In this document: positions 1 to 6,324 of the stretch, piece after piece
How positions within the stretch are numbered: the first letter of the stretch is position 1
Layout: each line of letters begins with the position of its first letter
Assembly: GCA_035691285.1 (NCBI GenBank)
Contig: DASSJI010000032.1
Location: 1-11,047 of the forward strand
Source: DATFEN01 sp035691285
Lineage (GTDB): Bacteria; Acidobacteriota; Vicinamibacteria; Fen-336
DNA length: 11,047 nt
Direction: 5' to 3'
Program-made: the position numbers and the translations under genes
The notes under the pieces: generated by a model
The model's database searches: none
Seen by the model: only the letters and a program-made list of their open reading frames with translations
Told to the model about the DNA's origin: nothing

Positions 1-176
1 CGGGCTCGCAGAACGTGATGGGCACGGCCGTCTTCTGGGGCATGCTGGTCGCCACCGCGCTCGGCGTGTTCCTCATCCCGGGGAACTTCGCGTTCGTGGA
101 GTCCCTGGGCCGCAAGAAACAGCCCGCAGCGGAGGCGCCGACGCTCATCCAGCCGTCCCACGGAGGAGCGCACTGA
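1..176 (+). CDS. RND efflux pump inner-membrane subunit, C-terminal end (partial)
   Basis: The reading frame is open from the left edge (first full codon at base 3) and stops with TGA at 174-176, leaving 57 residues. They read as the last transmembrane helix of a hydrophobe/amphiphile-efflux (HAE1/AcrB-type) RND transporter. Visible are the 'GMLVATxLGVFLIP' stretch, typical of the final helix, then 'NFAFVESLGRKK' and a short hydrophilic cytoplasmic tail. RND pumps use proton motive force to export drugs, detergents or other amphiphiles through a periplasmic adaptor and an outer-membrane factor. The outer-membrane factor gene starts 1 nt after this stop, which strongly supports the assignment. 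The adaptor gene would be expected upstream, outside the window. Substrate cannot be inferred from this fragment. Confidence 0.85.
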   Translation, partial: GSQNVMGTAVFWGMLVATALGVFLIPGNFAFVESLGRKKQPAAEAPTLIQPSHGGAH

Positions 177-177
177 G

Positions 178-1620
178 ATGACGCGCCGACTGCTCGTCCC
201 CATCGCCCTGCTCGCGTCCGGCTGCGCCCTCGGGCCGAACTACAAGCGGCCGGAAGTGCCGGCGCCGCCGAGCTGGCGCGACCTGCCCGCTGCCGAGGCC
301 GAGAGCCTCGCGAACACCGCATGGTGGGAGCTGTTCGACGACGCGCAGCTCCAGGAGCTGATCCGGATCGCCCTGGTCGAGAACAAGGACCTGAAGATCG
401 CCGTCGAGCGCATCGAAGAGGCGCGGGCGCGCTACGGCTTCACCAAGGCGGACCTGTGGCCGAAGCTGGACCTGAGCGGCACGGCCGGCCGCCTGCGCTT
501 CAGCGAGGCGAGCCTCCTCCACACACCCGACGGGGACCGCCCCGCGAGCCGCGACACCGAGCGTTCGATCTACGCGGTCTCCGCCGACGTCTCGTGGGAG
601 ATCGACTTCTTCGGTCGCATCCGCCGGGCGTCCGAGGCCCAGAACGCGCTGTTCCTGGGCACCCAGGAGGCGCGGCGGGCGACGGTGCTGGCGCTCGTCG
701 CGGACGTCGCCCGCGCCTACTTCGAGCTGCGCGACCTCGATCTGCGCCTCGAGGTCGCGAAGCGCACCATCGAGTCGCGCCGAGAGTACCTGCAGCTCGC
801 GAAGGACCGCTTCGAGGGCGGCATCACCGCCGAGATCGACTATCGCCAGGCCGAGGCCGAGCTGCGCCGCGTCGAGGTGATCCTCTTCGACCTCGAGCGC
901 GGCATCGCCCTCAAGGAGAACGAGATCTCGGTGCTCTTGGGCCGCAACCCCGGACCGATCGCGCGCGGCCGCCCGCTCCTGGAGCAGAAGCTGCCGACCG
1001 CGGTTCCTGCGGGCCTGCCGTCGACCCTGCTGGACCGCCGCCCCGACCTCCGGGAGGCCGAGCAGACGCTCGCCGCCGCCACGGCGAACATCGGAGAGGC
1101 CAAGGCGCTGCTGTTTCCCCGCATCGCGCTGACTGGCTCCTACGGCTTCGCCAGCACGGAGTTCGACACGCTGTTCGAGGGGCCCAGCAAGTCCTGGAAC
1201 ATCCTGGGCAACCTGCTGCAGCCGATCTTCCACTTCAGCAAGAACAAGCGCCGCGTCCAGATCACCGAGTCGCGCCAGCGGCAGCTCCTGTACACGTACG
1301 AGCGCGCCATCCTGCAGGCCTTTCGCGAGACCGAGGACGCGCTCGTCACCTACCGGAAGACGGGGGAGCAAAGAACCGCGCAGGGCGACCGCGTCCGGGC
1401 CGAGCGCAAGGTGCTGGAGCTGGCCGAGCTGCGCTACCGGGGGGGCGTCGCCGCCTACCTCGAGGTGCTGGACGCGCAGCGCTCGCTCTTCAACGCCGAG
1501 CTCGACGAGACGCAGACGATCGGCAGCAACCTCGTGTCCCTGGTTCGCCTTTACAAGGCCCTGGGCGGCGGCTGGCCCCCGGCGGCCGAAGCCGCGTCGA
1601 GCACAGGTGCCGGCCAGTGA
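178..1620 (+). CDS. RND efflux outer-membrane factor lipoprotein, NodT/OprM family
   Basis: A 480-residue protein, the usual length for TolC-like outer-membrane factors of the NodT/OprM type. It forms the trimeric barrel and periplasmic tunnel through which the RND pump just upstream ejects substrate. The N-terminus is a lipoprotein signal with a lipobox-like ASGC and predicted lipidated Cys16. It is followed by the family hallmark 'GPNYKRPEVPxPxxWR' (residues 19-33). The rest shows two OEP repeats of long amphipathic helices and short strands. The second ends in 'AFRETEDALVTYR' and 'LRYRGGVAAYLEVLDAQRSLFNAE', both typical of this family. The ATG is preceded by GGAGGAG at 162-168, inside the end of the pump gene, so the two are probably co-transcribed and coupled. 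The substrate is unknown. Confidence 0.95.
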   Translation: MTRRLLVPIALLASGCALGPNYKRPEVPAPPSWRDLPAAEAESLANTAWWELFDDAQLQELIRIALVENKDLKIAVERIEEARARYGFTKADLWPKLDLSGTAGRLRFSEASLLHTPDGDRPASRDTERSIYAVSADVSWEIDFFGRIRRASEAQNALFLGTQEARRATVLALVADVARAYFELRDLDLRLEVAKRTIESRREYLQLAKDRFEGGITAEIDYRQAEAELRRVEVILFDLERGIALKENEISVLLGRNPGPIARGRPLLEQKLPTAVPAGLPSTLLDRRPDLREAEQTLAAATANIGEAKALLFPRIALTGSYGFASTEFDTLFEGPSKSWNILGNLLQPIFHFSKNKRRVQITESRQRQLLYTYERAILQAFRETEDALVTYRKTGEQRTAQGDRVRAERKVLELAELRYRGGVAAYLEVLDAQRSLFNAELDETQTIGSNLVSLVRLYKALGGGWPPAAEAASSTGAGQ

Positions 1621-2063
1621 CGAGCGACCGGGAGTGGCAGGAGTGGGCGCGCACCCACAGGGCCTGCTGGGAGGTCCAGCCGCTCGTCGAGCAGCACGAA
1701 GGCGCCAGGATGCAGGTCGGCTTCGAGTTCAACGTCTTCGCGCAGTTCCCGCCCGCCGCCACCGGTCCCGACGAGCGAAGGAAGGCGTTCCCGGAGGTCG
1801 CCGCGAAGCTCGAGGAGCTGGCTGCGGCCGTGTTCCCGGCGGAGGCCGCCGTCGCGCGCTTCGAGGCCGACCCCGTCCAGGCGGCCGTGCGGCTGCGGGC
1901 CGAGACGGAGTTCGCCCCGGAGCTGCAGCTCACGGTGCGGGTGTTCCACAAGGCGGACTACTTCCTGAGGATCGAGGAGGGCGACCGCAAGCGCCTCCAG
2001 CCTCTCGAGGACCGGCTGAAGGCCCTGGGCCTGAAGGCGAAGGCTTGGGGGCGCGTTTCGTAG
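1617..2063 (+). CDS. Uncharacterised 148-aa protein between efflux factor and PPK2
   Basis: The GTG start overlaps the stop of the outer-membrane factor gene (GTGA, 1617-1620), a typical coupled junction. No signal peptide, membrane helix or cysteine pair is visible, so it is probably cytoplasmic. The protein is charged and soluble. It has a strand-rich section around residues 32-45 and 98-120 ('MQVGFEFNVFAQF', 'ELQLTVRVFHKADYFLRI') that flanks a Glu/Ala-rich helical section (58-92), and a basic C-terminal helix. I do not recognise a family. An internal ATG at 1710 (Met32) is a possible shorter start, but the overlapping GTG keeps the operon contiguous and is preferred. The PPK2 gene begins 10 nt downstream, so a cytoplasmic partner or regulator of the kinase is conceivable but unsupported. 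Confidence 0.75.
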   Translation: MTSDREWQEWARTHRACWEVQPLVEQHEGARMQVGFEFNVFAQFPPAATGPDERRKAFPEVAAKLEELAAAVFPAEAAVARFEADPVQAAVRLRAETEFAPELQLTVRVFHKADYFLRIEEGDRKRLQPLEDRLKALGLKAKAWGRVS

Positions 2064-2073
2064 AAAGGGACCC

Positions 2074-2994
2074 ATGAAGCTCAAGGAGATCGTCAAGCGT
2101 TCCGCGGAGCTGGCGGACCACTACAGGGTGAGGGACGGCGAGGGCTTCCGCCTGAAGGACGTCGATCCCGACGACACGCAGGACTTCAAGAAGGAAGACA
2201 GGCCGGCCGCCGAGGAGGCCCTCGCGACCGGGGTGGAAGCGCTTGCGGAGCTCCAGGACATGCTCTACGCCCAGGACCGCTGGGCCGTGCTCCTGATCTT
2301 CCAGGCCATGGACGCGGCGGGGAAGGACGGCGCCATCAAGCACGTGATGTCGGGCGTCAACCCCCAGGGCTGCCAGGTGTTCTCCTTCAAGGCGCCGACC
2401 AGCGAGGAGCTGGACCACGATTTCCTCTGGCGGTGCATGAGGAGCCTGCCCGAGCGCGGGCGGATCGGCGTCTTCAACCGGAGCTACTACGAGGAGACGC
2501 TGGTGGTGCGCGTGCACCCCGAGCTGCTCGAGAAGCAGAAGCTCCCCAGGGAGCTCGTCACCAAGGACGTCTGGAAGGAGCGCTACAAGGACATCCGCAG
2601 CGTCGAGCGCTACCTCTCCCGGAACGGGATCCTGATCCGGAAGTTCTTCCTCCACGTCTCGAAGGGCGAGCAGAAGAAGCGCTTCCTGGAGCGGCTGGAC
2701 AAGCCCGAGAAGAACTGGAAGTTCTCCGCCACCGACGCCAAGGAGCGCGAGCACTGGGACGAGTACATGGAGGCGTACGAGGACACGATCCGGGAGACGG
2801 CGACGAAGGCGGCGCCCTGGTACGTGGTGCCTGCGGACAACAAGTGGTTCACCCGGCTGGTGGTCGCCGCGGCGGTGATCGACGCCCTCGCGTCCCTCGA
2901 CCTCGAGTATCCCAAGGTGGGGAAGGAGAAGCTCAAGGAGCTCCAGGCGGCGAGGGAAGCGTTGGGCGGAAAGTCGCAGGAGGGAGGTGCGTGA
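2074..2994 (+). CDS. ppk2: PPK2-family polyphosphate:nucleotide phosphotransferase
   Basis: A 306-residue cytoplasmic enzyme that moves phosphate between inorganic polyphosphate and nucleotides (AMP, ADP or GDP to the di- or triphosphate). It is the normal one-domain PPK2 length. The Walker A loop is 'QAMDAAGKDG' at residues 77-86 (Lys84). The Walker B-like region is 'IGVFNRSYYEE' at 131-141, and the lid region includes Arg203 within 'KKRFLERLDKP'. Conserved 'NPQGCQVFSFKAPT' (96-109) and 'APWYVVPADNKWFTR' (247-261) are also present. The 'FNRSxYE' form with Glu140, and the absence of the 'FDRSWYN' form, resemble the PPK2-related subgroup often called class III, which can accept both AMP and ADP. 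That subclass call is tentative. A moderate ribosome site (AAGGGA, 2065-2070) precedes the ATG. Its place behind efflux genes is unusual. Confidence 0.95.
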   Translation: MKLKEIVKRSAELADHYRVRDGEGFRLKDVDPDDTQDFKKEDRPAAEEALATGVEALAELQDMLYAQDRWAVLLIFQAMDAAGKDGAIKHVMSGVNPQGCQVFSFKAPTSEELDHDFLWRCMRSLPERGRIGVFNRSYYEETLVVRVHPELLEKQKLPRELVTKDVWKERYKDIRSVERYLSRNGILIRKFFLHVSKGEQKKRFLERLDKPEKNWKFSATDAKEREHWDEYMEAYEDTIRETATKAAPWYVVPADNKWFTRLVVAAAVIDALASLDLEYPKVGKEKLKELQAAREALGGKSQEGGA

Positions 2995-3320
2995 TGCGCA
3001 GGGCCTTGCTGCTCGCCTCCATCGCGGCCGCATCGGGGGCCCTGGCCGACGACGCGACGTGCTGCTTCAAGAACGCGGCCTACTCCGGGGTTTGCGAGGT
3101 GGCGCCTGCGAAGGACGAGACCTGTCAGAGCATCCTGGACTACCTGAACACCCCGAACAGCGTGGGCAAGAGCTATTGTGGCGGCACCACCATCCGGGGC
3201 GGTTGGGAGCTGGTCGCCTGCGCCTCCGAGCCGAAAGCGCAGGCGGCGGTTCGCTCCCCGAAGCGAGGCCAGGGGCCTGGCGCAACCCCGGGTGTTCCTG
3301 CGCCCCGGGGGAGCCAGTGA
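2994..3320 (+). CDS. Small exported six-cysteine protein, unknown function
   Basis: A 108-residue protein starting at the ATG that shares one base with the PPK2 stop (TGATG). A near-perfect ribosome site, GGGAGGTG at 2982-2989, fixes this start. Residues 1-18 form a Sec signal peptide with likely cleavage after 'SGALA'. The mature part carries six cysteines at 23, 24, 34, 44, 62 and 76, an even number that suits disulfide bonding in the periplasm or outside the cell. The tail from about residue 78 is rich in Pro, Gly, Ala, Arg and Lys and looks disordered. I do not recognise a family. There is no lipobox, metal-binding CxxC or haem CxxCH motif. It is the only Cys-rich product in the window. 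Confidence 0.8.
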   Translation: MRRALLLASIAAASGALADDATCCFKNAAYSGVCEVAPAKDETCQSILDYLNTPNSVGKSYCGGTTIRGGWELVACASEPKAQAAVRSPKRGQGPGATPGVPAPRGSQ

Positions 3321-3916
3321 AGCGGAGCGCGGCAGTGGTCTCGGCCCTGGCGTTCGTCGCCCTCCTCCCGGCCGGCGCGGCTCCGGCCGACGAGAAAGAG
3401 ACGTTCTTCGCGACGGTCGTGCAGACGTCCAACATGCGCCTGCCGGGCGGCGGGACCTTCCAGATCACCATGAACGTCGAGCAGTGGACGAGCCTCGAGG
3501 AGCGCAAGCGCCTGCTGGGCGTCTTCAAGGAGGGCGGCAGCGAGGCCCTGATGAAGGAGCTCCGGAAGCAGAAGGCCGGCTACATCGTGCCGCCGGCCCT
3601 GGCCCGCTGGCCGTCCTGGGAGGTCGACGTGGCGGCCTCGATCCCGCAGCCCGACGGGGGCCGCATCGTGCGCCTGTTCACCGAGCGGCCGATCGCGTTC
3701 GGCGAGGCCTATTACGCCACGCGCTCGAAGGACTACGAGTTCGGCATCGTCGAGCTGAAGCTCGACGCGAAAGGCGAGGGAGAGGGCATGACGATCCCCG
3801 CCGCGAAGCTGTCCATGAACGAGGAGGGCCAGATCGTCGTCGAGTCGACGCCCTTCACCACCGGGCCGCAGCGGCTGATGGGCGTGCGGCAGTGGAAGAA
3901 GAAGGAGAAGAAGTAG
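3317..3916 (+). CDS. Exported conserved protein of unknown function
   Basis: A 199-residue protein whose GTG start overlaps the preceding stop (GTGA, 3317-3320). Residues 1-24 are a Sec signal peptide with likely cleavage after 'AGAAPA'. The mature domain has the order 'FQITMNVEQWTSLEERKRLL', 'LKEGGxEALxKELRKQKAGYI', 'GGRIVRLFTERPIAFGEA', 'YEFGIVELKLDAKGEGEG' and a final strand ending 'RLMGVRQW'. From memory this pattern (WT..EER..L, GG..AL..L, RPI.F.EA, L.LD.KGEGEG) recurs in many uncharacterised secreted proteins from Acidobacteriota. I cannot name a formal family. A periplasmic beta-rich fold is likely. The Lys-rich end (KKKEKK) is unusual for an exported protein. It is the last gene of the plus-strand operon and converges on the DUF4136 gene with a 16-nt gap. 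Confidence 0.8.
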   Translation: MKRSAAVVSALAFVALLPAGAAPADEKETFFATVVQTSNMRLPGGGTFQITMNVEQWTSLEERKRLLGVFKEGGSEALMKELRKQKAGYIVPPALARWPSWEVDVAASIPQPDGGRIVRLFTERPIAFGEAYYATRSKDYEFGIVELKLDAKGEGEGMTIPAAKLSMNEEGQIVVESTPFTTGPQRLMGVRQWKKKEKK

Positions 3917-3932
3917 GGAGTCGCGCGCCGCG

Positions 3933-4481
3933 CTACTTCGCCGGATCCTGCCCGGGCGGGTAGCCCTCGAACAGGCGCGTCACGACCGCGTTGATCAGGC
4001 GCTCGGTCTGGTCCGGCGTGGAGATCCTCTCGGATCCCTTGGCCTGCCAGACCACGTCCTTCGTCTTCCCGTCCCAGAGCTGGACCACGAGCGTTCCCAC
4101 CTCGATCTTGTCGAAGCGGACCATGAAACGCTCGTTCGTCGGGGCCCACGCCGCGCCGCCCTCGTAGGGCGTCCCCTTCACCTGCTTGTCGAGCTTCGCC
4201 TTGTACTCGACGAAGACGTCGGCCTCGGGGGCGGGCGACGCCTTCGCGAAGCCCTTGGCCAGAAGCTCGCGCTCGACGGCGCGCGTGATCCGCACGTGGT
4301 TGGCGGGGTTCTCGACAGGCTGCTGGTAGGGAACCCAGGCGTACGTCCTGTACCGGGAGAAGTCGACCTCGTGGTTCCACTCCAGCTCCACCTTCTTCGA
4401 GGGCGAGACGGGGTGCGGCTCCTGGGAGGCCGCGGCCATCGCAGGAAGGCCGCACAGGACGACGAGAAGCGGGGTTCGCAT
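3933..4481 (-). CDS. DUF4136-family exported protein
   Basis: A 182-residue protein matching the DUF4136 pattern. Visible are 'DFSRYRTYAWVP' (40-51), a helix 'RITRAVERELLAKGF' (64-78), 'EADVFVEYKAKL' (86-97), 'VGTLVVQLWDGKTKDVVWQAKG' (128-149) and a C-terminal helix with 'INAVVTRLFEGYPP' (163-176). DUF4136 proteins are small envelope proteins, often lipoproteins, with no established biochemical role. Here the N-terminus looks like a cleavable Sec signal ('LPAMAAASQ'). Cys10 lies in 'VVLCG', a poor lipobox, so lipidation is unlikely. The gene follows the 193-aa gene with a 5-nt gap, and GGTGAG just before the ATG is a weak ribosome site. It ends the minus-strand operon. No clear hairpin terminator is visible at 3917-3932. 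Confidence 0.9.
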   Translation of the reverse strand: MRTPLLVVLCGLPAMAAASQEPHPVSPSKKVELEWNHEVDFSRYRTYAWVPYQQPVENPANHVRITRAVERELLAKGFAKASPAPEADVFVEYKAKLDKQVKGTPYEGGAAWAPTNERFMVRFDKIEVGTLVVQLWDGKTKDVVWQAKGSERISTPDQTERLINAVVTRLFEGYPPGQDPAK

Positions 4482-4486
4482 GGAGC

Positions 4487-5068
4487 TCACCGGTCGGGCT
4501 GCGCCCGATCGTAGACGAGGCTGACCTCGAGGGGCGACTTCAGGAGCTTGTACTCCAGGCGAAGCGCATAGGTGAGCTGGTTCCGGGCCGGGACCAGGGT
4601 CACGGCCTCGGTCAGCCGGCCCTCCTTGCCCTTCGAGTCGAGCACGAGCTGCTGGCCCTGCCAGCGCGCCTGCCGCGTCACGGTCTCCCCGCCCAAGGCA
4701 CTCGTTCCGGCGCTCGCCCGCGTCAGGTTGAAGATACGCACGCCCGACTCGCCGTGGATCGTCTTGACCTCCTTCGCGCTCTGCTCGATCTCCAGCGCCT
4801 CGAAGGCGGGAACGGTGGCGATCAGGAACTCGCGCACGCTGACCCGCTGGCCCTCGCTGAAGCTCGTGCCCCAGGGGATCCAGGTCTCGGCCGCCCAGTT
4901 CGGGCCGCCCGACATGTACTGGGAGCCCGCCGACGCCTCGATCCTGGCCCTGACGTCGTCGCTCAGCTCGTGGTTGAGCTTCCAGACCCCCGCGAGGTCG
5001 GGTGCGTCCTGGGCAGCGGCCGCTCCCCAGCCGAGGAGCAGCAGGCAAGCGCCGAGACGGACGAGCAT
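4487..5068 (-). CDS. Exported protein of unknown function, 193 aa
   Basis: Residues 1-20 form a Sec signal peptide ('LLLLGWGAAAAQ'), probably cleaved before 'DAPDL'. The mature protein begins with 'DLAGVWKLNHELSDD' (24-38). From memory, this opening is common in secreted Acidobacteriota proteins, some of which resemble lipocalin-like strands. The remainder alternates strands and turns: 'VREFLIATVPAFEALEIEQ' (78-96), 'KTIHGESGVRIFNLTR' (102-117), 'ARWQGQQLVLDSKGKEG' (134-150) and 'LTEAVTLVPARNQLTYALRLE' (152-172), ending in 'VSLVYDRA'. This suggests a beta-barrel or sandwich that could bind a small or hydrophobic ligand, but I cannot assign a function. The start is well supported by GGGAGGAG (complement of 5075-5082) 6 nt before the ATG. 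A 68-nt gap separates it from the upstream membrane-protein gene, so it may have its own promoter; no convincing -35/-10 pair is visible there. The DUF4136 gene follows 5 nt later. Confidence 0.8.
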   Translation of the reverse strand: MLVRLGACLLLLGWGAAAAQDAPDLAGVWKLNHELSDDVRARIEASAGSQYMSGGPNWAAETWIPWGTSFSEGQRVSVREFLIATVPAFEALEIEQSAKEVKTIHGESGVRIFNLTRASAGTSALGGETVTRQARWQGQQLVLDSKGKEGRLTEAVTLVPARNQLTYALRLEYKLLKSPLEVSLVYDRAQPDR

Positions 5069-5136
5069 TGGGGTCTCCTCCCGTGCCTACGTGGACATCC
5101 CTATCCTATCCTGCGTCACGCGCGCCAGGCTCCAGG

Positions 5137-6324
5137 CTAGAGCAGCGCCCCGGCGAGGAGCTTGAGGATCTCGGTCACGGGGATCACGAGCAGGACCAGC
5201 GGCAGGCTGGGAAGCGCGGCGACCACGGCCACCTGAAGCACGACGCGCTGCGTGAACGGGACGAGCTTCATGCTGCGGATCCGGTCGTAGCTGTTGCCGA
5301 GGTCCGCGAGGCTCTGGATGTCGGCGCTCCCGAGGAGGGGCTCTCCTTCCGGCGCTGGCCCGACTACCCACTTGTCGAAGAAGGCGCGATTGTAGCGGTT
5401 CACCAGCACGCCGTAGGTGCGCAGGCCGGCGCGGCGCGCCCGGGCCAGCGCCGGCGCGAAGAGCAGCAACGGGCCCAGACAGAAGAGCTCCCACAGGATC
5501 AGGTGCGCGGCGAAGGTCACCCGGAACGATTGGAGCCCGGCCCCCTCGTAGACGATGCGGAAGGCGGCGTCGGCGCTCAGGACGCTGCCGACGCCGAAGG
5601 CGAAGATCGAGAGCGTGGTGTGAGCGGTGCCGAGGAACGCCAGGCCGCCCGCCTCGTCGGCATGGTCGGGCACGAGGTCGAGGTCCAGACGCGCCATTTC
5701 GCGCAGGAAGGCGAACCAGATGCCCAGCCGCCAGATCCAGCGCAGCCCGAGGAACTGGATGAGCGGCACGGCCGCGAAGTGGTACCAGAAGCCGGCCATC
5801 GAGAGGCGGGCGCCGTCCGGCGCCGAAACGAGCTGCCAGCCTCTCGTCGTCTCCCCGTAGGCGGCCTGGACCGAGAAGGTCTGCGCCCCGACCAGGGCGA
5901 TCCCCAGGATGATCAGCTCGGCCCAGCCGGACTCGCGGCGCCTGATGGCGCGCGCCACCGCCGCCGAGAAGGCGGGCGCGTCGGCGGTTCGTACGAAGCC
6001 ACCGCGGACGAAGTGTAGTCCGGCCGTCGTGAGCCGGGGACCGACGACGACCTCGGGCAGGATCAGGAGCGGCACCGCGACGAAGAAGCGCGCATAGCAG
6101 GCGAAGTCGAGCAGGAACGACTCCCGCGGGGTCGCCCCGAGCGCGTTGCCCTCGAAGAGCGAGAGCAGCAGCATCGGGACCCACGTGATCATCAGGAACC
6201 AGAACATGCGCCGGAGCAGGGACGGGCCCTCGCCGCGGATCACGCCGATCCTCTGCATCAGCCGGTAGGCCGGTCCGCCGCGATCGAAGTGGAACTGGGA
6301 CTCGTCGGGCAGGGGGGAAGTCAT
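5137..6324 (-). CDS. Polytopic inner-membrane protein, uncharacterised
   Basis: A 395-residue integral membrane protein. It opens with a hydrophilic, probably cytoplasmic stretch containing 'FHFDRGGPAYRLMQRIGVIR' (11-30). Hydrophobic helices are visible at about 40-59, 76-95, 134-153, 178-205, 232-250, 268-290 and 362-388, roughly seven spans. Conserved-looking soluble motifs are 'PDHADEAGGLAFLG' (219-232), which recalls the 'HPDxAGGLxFL' signature of a widespread uncharacterised membrane family, and 'YNRAFFDKWV' (311-320) before a loop with 'SADIQSLADLGNSYDRIRSMK'. No catalytic, ATPase or known transporter motif is evident. The ATG overlaps the barrel gene's stop (ATGA, 6321-6324) and has GGAGG (complement of 6329-6333) just upstream. 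It is the last gene of the five-gene overlapping block and may be its inner-membrane component. Confidence 0.85.
   Translation of the reverse strand: MTSPLPDESQFHFDRGGPAYRLMQRIGVIRGEGPSLLRRMFWFLMITWVPMLLLSLFEGNALGATPRESFLLDFACYARFFVAVPLLILPEVVVGPRLTTAGLHFVRGGFVRTADAPAFSAAVARAIRRRESGWAELIILGIALVGAQTFSVQAAYGETTRGWQLVSAPDGARLSMAGFWYHFAAVPLIQFLGLRWIWRLGIWFAFLREMARLDLDLVPDHADEAGGLAFLGTAHTTLSIFAFGVGSVLSADAAFRIVYEGAGLQSFRVTFAAHLILWELFCLGPLLLFAPALARARRAGLRTYGVLVNRYNRAFFDKWVVGPAPEGEPLLGSADIQSLADLGNSYDRIRSMKLVPFTQRVVLQVAVVAALPSLPLVLLVIPVTEILKLLAGALL

Noticed and set aside
145..1371. Long minus-strand open frame (408 codons) opposite the outer-membrane factor gene
   Set aside because: It is the mirror of a confidently identified gene. 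Its translation is Arg/Leu/Gly/Glu-rich low-complexity sequence typical of antisense frames in GC-rich DNA, with no domain.
1930..3033. Minus-strand open frame (367 codons) opposite PPK2
   Set aside because: The PPK2 motifs on the plus strand are unmistakable. The antisense product is Leu/Val/Arg-rich with no recognisable motif.
3917..3932. GC-rich 16-nt junction between convergent operons, considered as a bidirectional terminator
   Set aside because: It has a short GCGCGC palindrome but no stable stem with a T-run on either side.
5091..5102. TGGACATCCCTA also found near 10219-10230, possible shared regulatory motif
   Set aside because: A match of this length is expected several times by chance in 11 kb, and the second copy lies inside the signal-peptide codons of the 419-aa gene.
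5069..5136. 68-nt gap with GGATAGGATAGGGATG on the minus strand, considered as a promoter for the 193-aa gene
   Set aside because: The -10-like TAGGAT is weak and no -35 lies at a suitable distance, so a separate promoter cannot be claimed.
5002..6018. Plus-strand open frame (338 codons) opposite the membrane protein and the 193-aa gene
   Set aside because: It runs across two genuine minus-strand genes and the gap between them, and its translation is charged low-complexity sequence.
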